A stretch of DNA of 61,751 bases from positions 1 through 61,751 of the forward strand of contig JACMNE010000037.1 of assembly GCA_014378715.1 (NCBI GenBank). Reading direction: 5' to 3'. The DNA is from Microbacteriaceae bacterium. GTDB lineage: Bacteria; Actinomycetota; Actinomycetes; Actinomycetales; Microbacteriaceae. Below are positions 28,032 to 37,182 of the stretch, piece after piece (the first letter of the stretch is position 1; every line of letters begins with the position of its first letter). The notes below the pieces were generated by a model. That model ran no database searches. It saw only the letters and a list, made by a program, of their open reading frames with translations, and was not told where the DNA came from. The position numbers and the translations under genes are program-made.

Positions 28032-29891
28032 ATGTCTGCTCCACGCAACGGCACCACCACGGCGCCCGCCCGTCCGGGGACCTTCGCCGCCATCCTTCGG
28101 GTGTACCCCTACGCCAAGGTCGCGATGCCACGGGTGTACCTCGGGATGGTGTCGGCCCTCGTCGCCGGACTCGTGGCGCTGCTCATCCCGCAGGTGCTCG
28201 CCCGGCTTGTCGACGGCCCCCTCCAGGACGGCGACTCCAGCCGCATCTGGGGACCGGTCGCCATCGTGCTGGGCCTCGGGGTGCTCGAGGCCGCGATGAT
28301 CTGGCTGCGCCGCTGGTTCGTGCTGCAGCCGGGCACCCACATCGAGGCGCGGATGCGCAACGGCCTCTACGCGCAGCTGCAGGACCTCCCCGTCACCTTC
28401 CACGACCGCTGGCCGAGCGGACAGCTGCTCTCCCGCGCCATGAGCGACCTCAACATCATCCGCCGCTGGATCTCCTTCGGGCTGGTGCTGCTCGTAGTGC
28501 ACCTGCTGATGATCGTCGTCGGCTTCGCCTTCCTGATCTCGATCAACTGGATGCTGGGCCTGTTGTTCGTGGTCTGCTCCGTTCCGCTGTGGATCTACGG
28601 CTACGTCTTCGAGCAGAAGTACTCGATCGTCTCCCGGCGCAGCCAAGACCAGTCCGGTGACCTCGCGACGGCAGTCGAGGAGTCGGTGCACGGTATCCGC
28701 GTGCTCAAGGCCTTCGGGCGCGGTAAGTACGCGCTGAAGAACTTCGCGAGCCAGGCGGAGGACCTGCGCGGTACCGAGATCGAGAAGGCGCGGGCGATCG
28801 CCGGCATCTGGCTGTGGCTGCTGCTGGTGCCCGACGTGACCTTTGCGCTGTGCCTGCTCGGCGGCGTCTGGCTCGCGGCCGACGGCCAGCTCTCGGTCGG
28901 CGAGCTCGTGGCCTTCTTCGCCACCGCGACCGTGCTGCGGTTCCCCGTGGAGTCGATCGGCTACCTGCTGTCGATGACCTTCGACGCGCGCACGGCGGCC
29001 GACCGCTTCTTCGAGGTCATGGACGAGGAGAACACCATCACCGACCCGGCCGACCCGAAGACGATCGCCTCGCCCCGCGGCCGCCTCGTGTTCGAGGGGG
29101 CGCACTTCCGCTACCCCGACTCGCCGGCGACCCACACCGATCTGCTCGACGGCATCGACCTCGAACTCGAACCGGGGGAGACCATGGCGCTCGTCGGGCT
29201 CACCGGCTCCGGCAAGTCGACGCTGACCGCGCTCACGACCCGACTCTACGACGTCACCGCGGGGGCCGTGATCCTCGACGGCGTCGACATCCGCGACCTC
29301 ACCCGCTTCGACCTGCGCCGGCACATCGCCATGGCCTTCGAGGACGCGACTCTGTTCTCGGCGTCCGTGCGCGACAACGTGCTGCTCGGCCGCCCGGAGG
29401 GCACCGACGAGGATCTCGCCGAGGCCCTCGACATCGCCCAGGCCGCCTTCGTCCACCAGCTCCCGAACGGCGTCGACACGATGGTGGGGGAGGAGGGCAT
29501 GAGTCTGTCCGGCGGGCAGCGCCAGCGCCTCGCCCTCGCCCGCGCCGTCGCAGCCAAGCCCGACGTCCTCGTGCTCGACGACCCGCTCTCCGCGCTCGAC
29601 GTCGACACCGAGGCCCTAGTCGAGGCCGCGCTGCGGCGGGTGCTCGCCTCGACCACCGCCCTCATCGTCGCGCACCGCCCGTCCACCGTGATGCTCGCCG
29701 ACCGGGTCGCGCTCCTCGAGAACGGCCGCGTCACCGCCGTCGGCCGCCACTCCGAGCTGCTGCGCACCAACGACCACTATCGGTTCGTGATCTCGAGCCT
29801 CGAGGACGACGATCCCCCAGCGGATGTCGCGGAGGTGCCCGATGACATCCCGGACGACATCACCGACGCCCGCCGCGGGGTGACCTCATGA
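28032..29891 (+). CDS. ABC exporter half-transporter, subunit with degenerate catalytic site
   Basis: The 619-residue protein has a six-helix type I exporter membrane domain (about 30-330) and a C-terminal ATPase. Walker A is LTGSGKST near 389, the signature is the canonical [14 protein letters not shown] near 492, and the H-loop is VAHRPST. After Walker B, Asp replaces the catalytic Glu ([11 protein letters not shown] near 512), and the Q-loop position reads AFEDATLF with Glu instead of Gln. These mark the degenerate half of a heterodimeric exporter. The frame is open from 27927, but ATG 28032 ([18 protein letters not shown]) gives the natural start. The next gene overlaps by 4 bp. Confidence 0.9.
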   Translation: MSAPRNGTTTAPARPGTFAAILRVYPYAKVAMPRVYLGMVSALVAGLVALLIPQVLARLVDGPLQDGDSSRIWGPVAIVLGLGVLEAAMIWLRRWFVLQPGTHIEARMRNGLYAQLQDLPVTFHDRWPSGQLLSRAMSDLNIIRRWISFGLVLLVVHLLMIVVGFAFLISINWMLGLLFVVCSVPLWIYGYVFEQKYSIVSRRSQDQSGDLATAVEESVHGIRVLKAFGRGKYALKNFASQAEDLRGTEIEKARAIAGIWLWLLLVPDVTFALCLLGGVWLAADGQLSVGELVAFFATATVLRFPVESIGYLLSMTFDARTAADRFFEVMDEENTITDPADPKTIASPRGRLVFEGAHFRYPDSPATHTDLLDGIDLELEPGETMALVGLTGSGKSTLTALTTRLYDVTAGAVILDGVDIRDLTRFDLRRHIAMAFEDATLFSASVRDNVLLGRPEGTDEDLAEALDIAQAAFVHQLPNGVDTMVGEEGMSLSGGQRQRLALARAVAAKPDVLVLDDPLSALDVDTEALVEAALRRVLASTTALIVAHRPSTVMLADRVALLENGRVTAVGRHSELLRTNDHYRFVISSLEDDDPPADVAEVPDDIPDDITDARRGVTS

Positions 29892-31696
29892 GCGTGCTCG
29901 GGGTCGAGGGCGAGGAGCGCAACGACTTCTCGCCCGAGGAGAGCCGCCAGATCCGCCAGCGGTCCATCCGCCTTCTCGGGTCTCTCCTGTCGCCCACCCG
30001 CGCCAGGCTCATCCTCACGATGTGCGTGGTCGTCATCTCCACGGCCGCCCAGGTCGCCGGACCCGCCCTCATCGCGATCGGAATCGACCGCGGGCTTCCC
30101 GCGATCGTGGACGAGGGCAACGGAACCCCGCTCGCGCTCGTGGTCGTCGCCTACCTGCTGACCGGGGTCATCGGCGCCGTGCTGATCGCCTGGTACACCG
30201 TGCTCGCCGCACGCATCAGCCAGGGCATCCTGATCGACCTCCGCAAGCGGGTCTTCCTGCACACCCAGAAGCTCAGCCTCGAGTTCCACGAGAGCTACAC
30301 CTCCGGGCGCATCATCGCGCGCCAGACCAGCGACCTCGACGCGATCCGCGAACTGCTCGACTCCGGCATCAACCAGCTCGTGCAGGGCCTGCTCTACATG
30401 GTATTCATCGGCATCGCCCTGTTCAGCCTGGACTGGGTGAGCGGCCTCGTGCTCATGGTCTTCCTGGTGCCGCTCGGTGTCCTCACCCGCTGGTTCCAGG
30501 TGCGCTCCCAACGGGTGTTCCGCGAGACGCGGGTGGCCTCCGCCCGGCTCATCGTGCACTTTGTCGAGACCATGACCGGCATCCGCGCCGTCAAGGCGTT
30601 TCGCAAGGAGAAGCGCAACGCCGCCGACTTCGCCGGCTACGTCGAGGGCTACCGCGACTCGAACAGCCGCGTCATCGCCCTGTTCGGCACGTTCGACCCC
30701 GTGCTCGTGCTGATCGGCAACGTCGCGCTCGGTGTTGTGCTGCTGGTCGGCGGGCTGAGGGTCGCCGACGGCGGCCTGCAGATAGGGGTGCTCCTCGCGA
30801 CGCTGCTCTACACCCGCCAGTTCTTCGCCCCGGCGCAGGAGATGGCGATGTTCTACAACTCCTACCAGTCGGCCGCCGCCGCCCTCGAGAAGATCTCCGG
30901 GGTGCTCGAGGAGCAGCCGAGTGTGCCTGACCCGACGCGTCCGATCGACCTGTGGAATGCGAAGGGGCGTGTGCGGTTCGACGGCGTCGAGTTCGCGTAC
31001 CGGTCCGACCGCGTCATCCTGCCCCGGTTCGACCTCGACATACCGGCCGGCCAGGTCATCGCACTCGTCGGCTCGACGGGGGCAGGCAAGTCCACCCTCG
31101 CCAAGCTGATGTCGCGCTTCTACGACCCGAGCTCCGGCGCCGTCTCGCTCGACGGCCTCGACCTGCGGATGCTGCACCCGAAAGACCTCCGCCGCGCCGT
31201 GGTGATGGTCACCCAGGAGGCCTACCTCTTCTCGGGCACCGTGAGCGAGAACATCGCGCTGGGCAAGCCGGAGGCGACCCGCGACGAGATCGTCGCGGCC
31301 GCGAGGGCCGTCGGCGCCCACGACTTCATCACGTCGCTCCCCGGCGGCTACGACACCGATGTGAACAAGCGCGGCGGCCGAGTCTCGGCCGGGCAGCGGC
31401 AGCTCATCTCCTTCGCCCGGGCGTTCCTCGCGGACCCGGTGGTGCTGATCCTCGACGAGGCGACCGCGTCGCTCGACATCCCGAGCGAGCGGCTCGTGCA
31501 GGAGGGCCTCACGACCCTGCTCGCCGACCGCACCGCCGTGATCATCGCGCACCGCCTGTCCACGGTCGCGATCGCCGACCGGGTGCTCGTGATGGAGCAC
31601 GGGACCATCGTCGAGGACGGCACCCCGGCCGACCTGATCGCGGGAACCGGCCGGTTCTCGCAGCTCCACGCGGCCTGGCGCGATTCCCTCGTCTGA
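29888..31696 (+). CDS. ABC exporter half-transporter, consensus catalytic subunit
   Basis: The 602-residue partner of the preceding gene has a six-helix exporter domain (about 30-330) and an ATPase with Walker [10 protein letters not shown] near 395, normal Q-loop VTQEAYLF, catalytic Glu in [11 protein letters not shown] near 518 and H-loop IAHRLST. Its signature is degenerate (VSAGQRQ instead of LSGGQ, near 498). Paired with subunit one, this gives one good ATP site and one degenerate site, as in TM287/288 and BmrCD. Start ATGA overlaps the previous stop. Substrate is unknown; drugs, lipids or peptides are possible. Confidence 0.91.
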   Translation: MSVLGVEGEERNDFSPEESRQIRQRSIRLLGSLLSPTRARLILTMCVVVISTAAQVAGPALIAIGIDRGLPAIVDEGNGTPLALVVVAYLLTGVIGAVLIAWYTVLAARISQGILIDLRKRVFLHTQKLSLEFHESYTSGRIIARQTSDLDAIRELLDSGINQLVQGLLYMVFIGIALFSLDWVSGLVLMVFLVPLGVLTRWFQVRSQRVFRETRVASARLIVHFVETMTGIRAVKAFRKEKRNAADFAGYVEGYRDSNSRVIALFGTFDPVLVLIGNVALGVVLLVGGLRVADGGLQIGVLLATLLYTRQFFAPAQEMAMFYNSYQSAAAALEKISGVLEEQPSVPDPTRPIDLWNAKGRVRFDGVEFAYRSDRVILPRFDLDIPAGQVIALVGSTGAGKSTLAKLMSRFYDPSSGAVSLDGLDLRMLHPKDLRRAVVMVTQEAYLFSGTVSENIALGKPEATRDEIVAAARAVGAHDFITSLPGGYDTDVNKRGGRVSAGQRQLISFARAFLADPVVLILDEATASLDIPSERLVQEGLTTLLADRTAVIIAHRLSTVAIADRVLVMEHGTIVEDGTPADLIAGTGRFSQLHAAWRDSLV

Positions 31697-31807
31697 GTGG
31701 ATGTGGCGCTCCGCGACAAGCGAGAAAGCTGGACGGCGGCTGATGTCAGGAATACCTGAGAGAATGGTATGCGATTGACGTCCATCTCAAGGTTCAGGGT
31801 CTGGTAA

Positions 31808-32302
31808 ATGATTTTCGAAGTTGGCGAAACCATTGTGTATCCGCGTCATGGCGCGGCCACAATCACGGCGGTACAGAACCGCACCATCAAGGGTGTGGAG
31901 AAGAAGTATGTCACCCTCAAGATCCACCAGATGGATCTGACGATCGACGTGCCGGTGAGCAACGCCGACGTCATCGGGCTGCGTGATGTGATCGACAGCA
32001 GCGGTGTCGAGGCGATGTTCGACGTCCTCCGCGGCGACGTCGAGGAGGAGGCGGGCAATTGGTCCCGCCGCTTCAAGGCGAACATGGAGAAGATGGGTAC
32101 CGGAGACATCAACCGCATCGCCGAGGTCGTCCGCGATCTCTGGCGCCGCGACCAGGAGCAGGGCATCTCCCTCGGTGAGAAGAACCTGCTGGCCAAGGCC
32201 AGGCAGATCCTGATCTCCGAGCTCGCCCTGGCGCTCAAGGCGAGCGACGACGACGCCCTCGCCGCGCTCGACGAGGTCCTGACGGCATCCGTCTCGGCCT
32301 AG
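31808..32302 (+). CDS. carD: CarD family transcriptional regulator
   Basis: CarD binds the RNA polymerase beta subunit and the upstream edge of the -10 element and stabilises open complexes. The 164-residue product has the N-terminal Tudor-like interaction domain (VGETIVYPRHGAATITAV, about 1-55) and the helical C-terminal DNA-contacting domain, including NWSRRFKANMEKMGTGDI with the wedge Trp, and EKNLLAKARQILISELALA. The length matches mycobacterial CarD. No clear ribosome site precedes the ATG. A strong terminator follows. Given the many weak TANNNT promoters here, CarD is likely important for them. Confidence 0.93.
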   Translation: MIFEVGETIVYPRHGAATITAVQNRTIKGVEKKYVTLKIHQMDLTIDVPVSNADVIGLRDVIDSSGVEAMFDVLRGDVEEEAGNWSRRFKANMEKMGTGDINRIAEVVRDLWRRDQEQGISLGEKNLLAKARQILISELALALKASDDDALAALDEVLTASVSA

Positions 32303-32331
32303 TGATCGCTCGGCGCCCCCGGCGCTGACAC

Positions 32332-32363
32332 AGGGCCCCCGGCATCGCGCCGGGGGCCCTTTT
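32332..32363 (+). terminator. strong intrinsic terminator after carD
   Basis: AGGGCCCCCGGC (32332-32343) and GCCGGGGGCCCT (32349-32360) form a perfect 12-bp stem with loop ATCGC, followed by TTT. It isolates carD from the betaine island. Confidence 0.9.
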
Positions 32364-32467
32364 CCGTTCGCCCGTGTCGAATGTGTTTCGGGGGCGTCTC
32401 GCGGACGAGAATTCTGTCGCGGCGCGCCCGGTATCCCTTGACAGCGAGACCTTCGGCGCGAGATCGT

Positions 32468-32504
32468 GTTGCGTACTGCGAACCACGTTGTCTATGTTGC
32501 GAAC
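32468..32504 (+). promoter_or_regulatory. candidate IclR operator upstream of the Rieske ferredoxin operon
   Basis: GTTGCGTAC (32468-32476) and GTTGTCTAT (32487-32495) are direct half-sites with start-to-start spacing of 19 bp, followed by a further GTTGCGAAC (32496-32504). The same 19-bp pairing recurs at three other promoter regions of the betaine cluster. It lies 35-71 bp upstream of the TAAACT hexamer of this operon. Confidence 0.55.
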
Positions 32505-32538
32505 TCAGCGACGAGAATCCCGTCGCATCCGTCGTATC

Positions 32539-32557
32539 TAAACTGGGGCCCCACATG
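32539..32557 (+). promoter_or_regulatory. probable promoter of the Rieske ferredoxin operon (TAAACT, 10 nt, ATG)
   Basis: TAAACT (32539-32544) fits TANNNT and ends 10 nt before ATG 32555. The spacer GGGGCCCCAC is self-complementary and lacks a typical ribosome site. It is downstream of the GTTGC half-site cluster. Confidence 0.45.
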
Positions 32558-32893
32558 CGGATTTGCGCTCTCGCCGACATCGCCCGCGGCGATGCCCTCC
32601 GCGTCGACACGGTCTCGCCGCCGATCGCCGTCTTCCACACCGAGGACGGCGAGGTGTTCGCGATCGACGACACCTGCAGCCACCAGGACGCCTCCCTCGC
32701 CGACGGCTGGGTCGAGGGCTGCGAGGTCGAGTGCCCGCTGCACGCGTCGAAGTTCGACCTCCGCACCGGGCTCGTCGACGCCCCGCCGGCCAAGCGCCCG
32801 ATCCGCGCCCACACCGTGACCGTCAGCGACGGCGACATCTTCGTGACCCTCTCCACGGCCGACCCGAACCTGCCGCCCGGTGTCACTCTCTAG
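32555..32893 (+). CDS. Rieske [2Fe-2S] ferredoxin of an oxygenase system
   Basis: The 112-residue protein is a BphA3/NirD-type Rieske ferredoxin. Cluster ligands are C41-S-H43 and C60-P-L-H63 (DDTCSHQDASL and CPLHASKFD). It would carry electrons from the FAD reductase encoded next to the Rieske oxygenase at 34152. The frame is open further upstream to 32381, but ATG 32555 gives the family's standard length. It overlaps the reductase gene by 14 bp. Gene order ferredoxin, reductase, oxygenase supports one operon. Confidence 0.9.
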   Translation: MRICALADIARGDALRVDTVSPPIAVFHTEDGEVFAIDDTCSHQDASLADGWVEGCEVECPLHASKFDLRTGLVDAPPAKRPIRAHTVTVSDGDIFVTLSTADPNLPPGVTL

Positions 32894-34142
32894 CCTCCCG
32901 GAGCCGGTGCGCTCGGTCACGATCGTCGGGGCGAGCCTGGCCGGGCATGCGAGCGCCCGGGCCCTGCGCGACCTGGGCTTCACCGGCCGCATCACCATCG
33001 TCGGCGGCGAGGAGCATCGCCCCTACGACCGACCGCCGCTGTCGAAGGACTTCCTCGCCGGCACCGCGGTCGCCTCCGACCTCTGGCTCGAGGGCGAGAA
33101 TGAGGACCTCGACGCCGACTGGCGGCTCGGGGCGATGGCCGCCTCCCTCGACCCTGCGACCCGTACCGTGATGCTCGCCGACGGCCGCACGGTCACCTCC
33201 GACGCGGTCGTGATCTCCACCGGATCCTTCGCCAAAACCTTCCCGCAGCTGCCGGCCGGGGTGCACACCCTGCGCACCCTCGACGACGCGATCGGCCTCC
33301 GCGCCGAGCTCACGCCCGGCACCCGGCTCGTTGTCGTCGGCTCGGGGTTCATCGGGCTCGAGGTCGCCGCGACCGCCCGCGGCCTGGGTGTCGACGTGAC
33401 CGTGCTCGGCACCACGGGCAATCCGCTCTCCCGCGCCTTCGGCACCGCCGTCGGCGAGGCAGTGCAGGGCATCCAGGAGAGGCACGGGGTGCGGATCCGC
33501 AACAACACCCGTGTGGAGGCGGTGCTCGGTCAGGGTGGCACGGGTGGGCGCGTCACCGGCGTGCGGCTCATCTCCGGGGAGATCATCGACGCGGATGTTG
33601 TGGTGCTCGGCATCGGGTCGATCGCCGCCACCGACTGGCTCGAGGACTCCGGCATCGAGCTCGGCTCCGGGGTGGTGTGCTCCGAGGTCGGCGAGACCAG
33701 CGCGCCGGGCATCTTCGCGGTCGGCGACTGCTCAGCCTGGTTCGACCCCGTGCGCGGCACCCACCACCGCATCGAGCACTGGTCCGACTCCCGGGACCGG
33801 CCGGCGATCGCCATGGCCGCCCTGCTCTCCATCGACGCGCCGGCGAAGGCGCTGCGGCCCAGCTACCTCTGGAGCGACCAGGCCGGCTCCCGTATCCAGT
33901 TCGCCGGACGGCTCCTCGGGGGCGAGACCGTCGACGTCGAGGCCGGCACGGCCGAGGGCGGCGACCTGCTCGTCGTCTACCGCCGTGGCGACGAGCCAGT
34001 GGCCGTCGTCGGCATCAACCAGCCGAAGCTCGTGGCGGCGTGGCGCAAGAGGCTCACCGCGCCCGCGATCGCGCGGCCCGCGATCGCGCGGTCCGCGACA
34101 TCCGCTTCAGAACCATCAGAACCCGCTGTCTCGATTGCCTAG
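32880..34142 (+). CDS. FAD-dependent ferredoxin reductase (BphA4-like)
   Basis: The 420-residue flavoprotein has an N-terminal FAD-binding motif (VTIVGASLAGHASARAL), PYDRPPLSKDFLAG, an NAD(P)H-binding motif (VVVGSGFIGLEVAATA near 147-162) and FAVGDCSAWFDP, then a C-terminal reductase domain with SYLWSDQAGSRIQFAG. It would pass electrons from NAD(P)H to the Rieske ferredoxin. The start is GTG 32880 inside the ferredoxin gene. The oxygenase gene begins 9 bp after its stop. Confidence 0.91.
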   Translation: MSLSSLPEPVRSVTIVGASLAGHASARALRDLGFTGRITIVGGEEHRPYDRPPLSKDFLAGTAVASDLWLEGENEDLDADWRLGAMAASLDPATRTVMLADGRTVTSDAVVISTGSFAKTFPQLPAGVHTLRTLDDAIGLRAELTPGTRLVVVGSGFIGLEVAATARGLGVDVTVLGTTGNPLSRAFGTAVGEAVQGIQERHGVRIRNNTRVEAVLGQGGTGGRVTGVRLISGEIIDADVVVLGIGSIAATDWLEDSGIELGSGVVCSEVGETSAPGIFAVGDCSAWFDPVRGTHHRIEHWSDSRDRPAIAMAALLSIDAPAKALRPSYLWSDQAGSRIQFAGRLLGGETVDVEAGTAEGGDLLVVYRRGDEPVAVVGINQPKLVAAWRKRLTAPAIARPAIARSATSASEPSEPAVSIA

Positions 34143-34151
34143 GAGCGCACG

Positions 34152-35285
34152 ATGATCATCGAACAACTCGCCAACCCGGTCGCCGGATCGCTGATGCCCA
34201 CGCTGCCGGGCAGCGCCTACACCGATCCCGGCGTGTTCGCGCGCGAGCAGGAGAAGATCTTCGAGACGATGTGGTTCTGCGCGGTGCGGGGGAGCGACAT
34301 CCCGAAGCCCGGGGCGTTCAAGACCGTGCAGGTCGGGCGCGAGTCGGTCATCGTGAGCCGCAACCGCAAGGGCGAGGCGCGCGCGTTCTTCAACGTCTGC
34401 CGGCACCGGGGCATGCAGGTCTGCGCCGGCGAGGATGCCACGGGGCAGCGCACCTTCCAGTGCGGGTACCACGCGTGGACCTACGACCTCGACGGCCGCC
34501 TGATCGCCGCCCCCAACCTCACCAAGATGCCCGACATCGACCGCGACGACTACGGCCTGCGCCGCGTCGCCGTGCGCGAGTGGCTCGGCTACGTGTGGGT
34601 GTGCGTGGCGGAGGAGCCGCCGTCGTTCGAGGACACGGTGCTCGGCGAGGTCGTCGACCGGCTCGGCGAGGTCTCGAACCTCGACCACTACGAGGTCGAC
34701 ACCCTCGCCGTGGGCAAGCGCATCGTCTACGACGTCGCGGCCAACTGGAAGCTCATCATCGAGAACTTCATGGAGTGCTACCACTGCGCCACGATCCACC
34801 CCGAGCTGACCGAGATCCTGCCGGAGTTCGCCGACGGGCTCGCGGCGCAGCTCTTCGTCAACCACGGGGCCGCGTTCGGCGAGGACATCTCCGGCTTCAC
34901 GATCGACGGGTCGCCCGGGGTCGACCTGCTGCCCGGCGTGAGCGCCGACCAGGCCCGCAAGTACTACGCGATCACGGTCAAGCCGCAGGTGTTCATCAAC
35001 ATGGTCCCCGACCACATCATCTTCCACCGGATGTTCCCGGTGTCGGAGGGGCGCACGATCGTCGAGTGCGACTGGCTGTACCTGCCCGGGGTCGTCGAGA
35101 GCGGCGTCGACCTCACCGACTCGGTCGAGCTGTTCCACCGGGTCAACAGCCAGGACTTCGACGCCTGCGAGCGCACCCAGCCGGCCATGTCGTCCCGGGT
35201 GTACCGCGACGGAGGGGTGCTGGTACCGGCCGAGCATCACATCAGCGGGTTCCACGCCTGGCACCAGGCGATGCTGGCGGGGTAG
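34152..35285 (+). CDS. gbcA: Rieske-type oxygenase alpha subunit, probable glycine betaine demethylase (GbcA-like)
   Basis: The 377-residue protein has a Rieske domain (C83-R-H85 and C104-G-Y-H107) and a non-heme iron domain with NWKLIIENFMECYHCATIHPEL, providing His211 and His216, plus Glu208 in the bridging position usually held by Asp. This Glu form and overall pattern fit GbcA, which converts glycine betaine to dimethylglycine and formaldehyde. The neighbours fit: betaine-type importer, dimethylglycine oxidase and sarcosine oxidase. Known GbcA uses GbcB, a fused flavin/2Fe-2S reductase; here a separate ferredoxin and reductase are adjacent. Related quaternary amines such as proline betaine remain possible substrates. 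Confidence 0.8.
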   Translation: MIIEQLANPVAGSLMPTLPGSAYTDPGVFAREQEKIFETMWFCAVRGSDIPKPGAFKTVQVGRESVIVSRNRKGEARAFFNVCRHRGMQVCAGEDATGQRTFQCGYHAWTYDLDGRLIAAPNLTKMPDIDRDDYGLRRVAVREWLGYVWVCVAEEPPSFEDTVLGEVVDRLGEVSNLDHYEVDTLAVGKRIVYDVAANWKLIIENFMECYHCATIHPELTEILPEFADGLAAQLFVNHGAAFGEDISGFTIDGSPGVDLLPGVSADQARKYYAITVKPQVFINMVPDHIIFHRMFPVSEGRTIVECDWLYLPGVVESGVDLTDSVELFHRVNSQDFDACERTQPAMSSRVYRDGGVLVPAEHHISGFHAWHQAMLAG

Positions 35286-35317
35286 CCCGCATCCGCTCTC
35301 TCAGGGCATCTGCTTGG

Positions 35318-36118
35318 TCAGGGGAGGTAGCCCATCCGCAGTCCCATGTCGGCGGCGGCCGCGATGACCTCGCGGGCGGTCGCCGACAGCTGGGCGGCGG
35401 CCATCCGATAGCCGGGCGCCGACACCGAGAGGGCGGCGATGACGATGCCGCCGGGTCCGTACACCGGGGCGGCGACGGCGTTGAGTCCCTCCTCGAGTTC
35501 GCCCACCGTCACCGCGAAGCCGTTCTCGCGGGTGGCGGCGAGCTCGGCGCGCAGATCGCCGGGATCGGTGATCGTCGCCGCGGTGAATGCGTCGAGGCGC
35601 CGCCCCAGCAGGTCGTCGAGGTCGGCGGGGGGCAGGGCGGCGAGCAGCACCTTGCCGGAGCTCGTCGCGTGCAGCGGGGTGGGGCGGCCGACCCAGCTGT
35701 TGACGGTGATCGCGCCCCCGCCCTCCGCCTGGTGGATGTTGACGGCGCTGTCGCCGCGGAGCACCGCGATGTTCACGGTCTCGCCGAGCCGCACCGCGAG
35801 CTCGGCGCTGAGCGCTGCGCCCTGCTCCGAGACGTCGAGGTCGCGCCGCACCCCGCCGGCCAGGCGCAGGATGCCCAGGCCGAGCCGGTAGCGCCCGCGG
35901 GAGCCCGCGACCTCGCCCAGTCCCCGGGTCTCGAGCACGGCGAGCAGGCGCGAGATGGTCGACCGGTGAACGTCGACGGCCGTGGCGATCTCGGAGACAC
36001 TCGCCTCGCCGAGTCCCGCGATGATCTCGAGCACCGTCACGGCCCGGTCGACCGACTGCGTGCCCTGCTGGGCGCCAGCCACGCCGTCGTCTCCGGTCCC
36101 CCCGCGCGTCTGGATCAT
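35318..36118 (-). CDS. IclR family transcriptional regulator (first of two)
   Basis: The 266-residue protein has an N-terminal winged helix (about 22-85; QSVDRAVTVLEIIAGLGEAS, VDVHRSTISRLLAVLETRGL) and a C-terminal effector domain (GLGILRLAGGVRRDLDV, TPLHATSSGKVLLAAL, GYRMAAAQL). It shows close resemblance to the second IclR gene at 37180. Start ATG 36118 (MIQTRGGTGDDG) follows a G-rich ribosome site; the frame is open further upstream but overlaps purU. It is convergent with gbcA and in the same direction as purU. Confidence 0.88.
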   Translation of the reverse strand: MIQTRGGTGDDGVAGAQQGTQSVDRAVTVLEIIAGLGEASVSEIATAVDVHRSTISRLLAVLETRGLGEVAGSRGRYRLGLGILRLAGGVRRDLDVSEQGAALSAELAVRLGETVNIAVLRGDSAVNIHQAEGGGAITVNSWVGRPTPLHATSSGKVLLAALPPADLDDLLGRRLDAFTAATITDPGDLRAELAATRENGFAVTVGELEEGLNAVAAPVYGPGGIVIAALSVSAPGYRMAAAQLSATAREVIAAAADMGLRMGYLP

Positions 36119-36194
36119 CGTGCCCCCATCATCATCGATCCGTGCGCGGCCCGCCACCGTCCGGCTGCCACTGGCGCGCCACCACGGGAGCGTC

Positions 36195-37067
36195 CTACCG
36201 GAACACCACCGTGCGGCTGTCGTTCGGGAAGATGCGCCGCTCGCTGTGCCACTGCACCGCGCGCGACAGCACCTGCGTCTCGACGTCGCGTCCGGCGGCG
36301 ACGAGGTCCTCTGGCCCCAGGTTGTGGTCGACCCGCACCACGTCCTGCTCGATGATCGGACCCTCGTCCAGATCGTCATTGATGTAGTGCGCCGTCGCCC
36401 CGACGAGCTTCACCCCGCGGTCGTGCGCCTGATGATACGGCTTCGCACCCGTGAAACTCGGCAGGAACGAGTGGTGGATGTTGATGGCCCGGCCAGACAG
36501 CGCATGGCTCGCCTCGGGCGAGAGCACCTGCATGTATCTGGCGAGCACCACGAGGTCGATGCTGTGCTCATCGATCAGGCCGAGCAGCTCGGCCTCCGCC
36601 GCGGTCTTGGTCTCCGCCGTGACCGGCAGGTGCCGGTACTCGATGTCGTAGCTCGCTGCGAGGGTGGCCCAGTCCGGGTGGTTCGACACGATCACCGGGA
36701 TCTCGATGTTCAGGGTGCCCATCCGGTACCGGTACAGCAGGTCGTTGAGGCAGTGTCCGAACCGGCTCACCATGATGAGCGTGCGGGTCGGTGTCGCGCT
36801 GTCGACGAGGTCGAAGGTCATCGCGTTGCGGGCGGCGACCTCCGCGAAGGCCGCGGCGAGCTCGCCGACCGGGGGAGCGGCTCCCGCGAAGTCGAACTGC
36901 ACGCGCATGAAGAACCGGCCGGTGCGGCGGTCGTCGAGTTGCTGGCTGCTGAGGATGTTCGCGTGGTGGCGCACGAGGAACCCGGCCACCTCGAAGACGA
37001 GCCCCGGGCCGTCGTCGCAGGAGAGGGTAAGGATGTATTCGCGGCCACTCTGGCGCTGCTGAGGCAT
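36195..37067 (-). CDS. purU: formyltetrahydrofolate deformylase
   Basis: PurU hydrolyses 10-formyl-THF to formate and THF. The 290-residue product has an N-terminal ACT domain (YILTLSCDDGPGLVFEVAGF) and a formyltransferase-like hydrolase domain with ARYMQVLSP, INIHHSFLPSFTGAKPYHQA (catalytic His) and DDLDEGPIIEQDVVRV (catalytic Asp). In betaine catabolism it returns THF loaded by DmgO and SoxBDAG. The ATG follows AAGGAAGG. It is divergent from the IclR gene at 37180 and shares its operator region. A second purU lies at 60287. Confidence 0.95.
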   Translation of the reverse strand: MPQQRQSGREYILTLSCDDGPGLVFEVAGFLVRHHANILSSQQLDDRRTGRFFMRVQFDFAGAAPPVGELAAAFAEVAARNAMTFDLVDSATPTRTLIMVSRFGHCLNDLLYRYRMGTLNIEIPVIVSNHPDWATLAASYDIEYRHLPVTAETKTAAEAELLGLIDEHSIDLVVLARYMQVLSPEASHALSGRAINIHHSFLPSFTGAKPYHQAHDRGVKLVGATAHYINDDLDEGPIIEQDVVRVDHNLGPEDLVAAGRDVETQVLSRAVQWHSERRIFPNDSRTVVFR

Positions 37068-37088
37068 AAACGACCTTCCTTTTGCGGC

Positions 37089-37119
37089 ATATTACGCAAC
37101 ACAGCGCAGCATGTGCAAC
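37089..37119. promoter_or_regulatory. candidate IclR operator and purU -10 between purU and the divergent iclR gene
   Basis: On the minus strand, GTTGCACA (37119-37112) and GTTGCGTAA (37100-37092) are direct half-sites spaced 19 bp. The second merges into TAATAT (37094-37089), a good -10 for purU with a leader of about 15-20 nt. Binding here could repress purU and affect the divergent regulator gene. Confidence 0.6.
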
Positions 37120-37167
37120 AAATCGACGGGTCGGGCGAGCGGATGTCGCGGCGCCGAGGCACCGCGG

Positions 37168-37182
37168 TAAGATCCGGTCATG
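37168..37182 (+). promoter_or_regulatory. leaderless-type promoter of the second IclR gene (TAAGAT, 6 nt, ATG)
   Basis: TAAGAT (37168-37173) ends 6 nt before ATG 37180, with no ribosome-binding sequence. The GTTGC half-sites lie 50-80 bp upstream of the start. Confidence 0.6.

Noticed and set aside
31775-31807. TTGACG upstream of carD as a -35 element.
   Set aside because: No acceptable -10 lies at a proper distance before the ATG.
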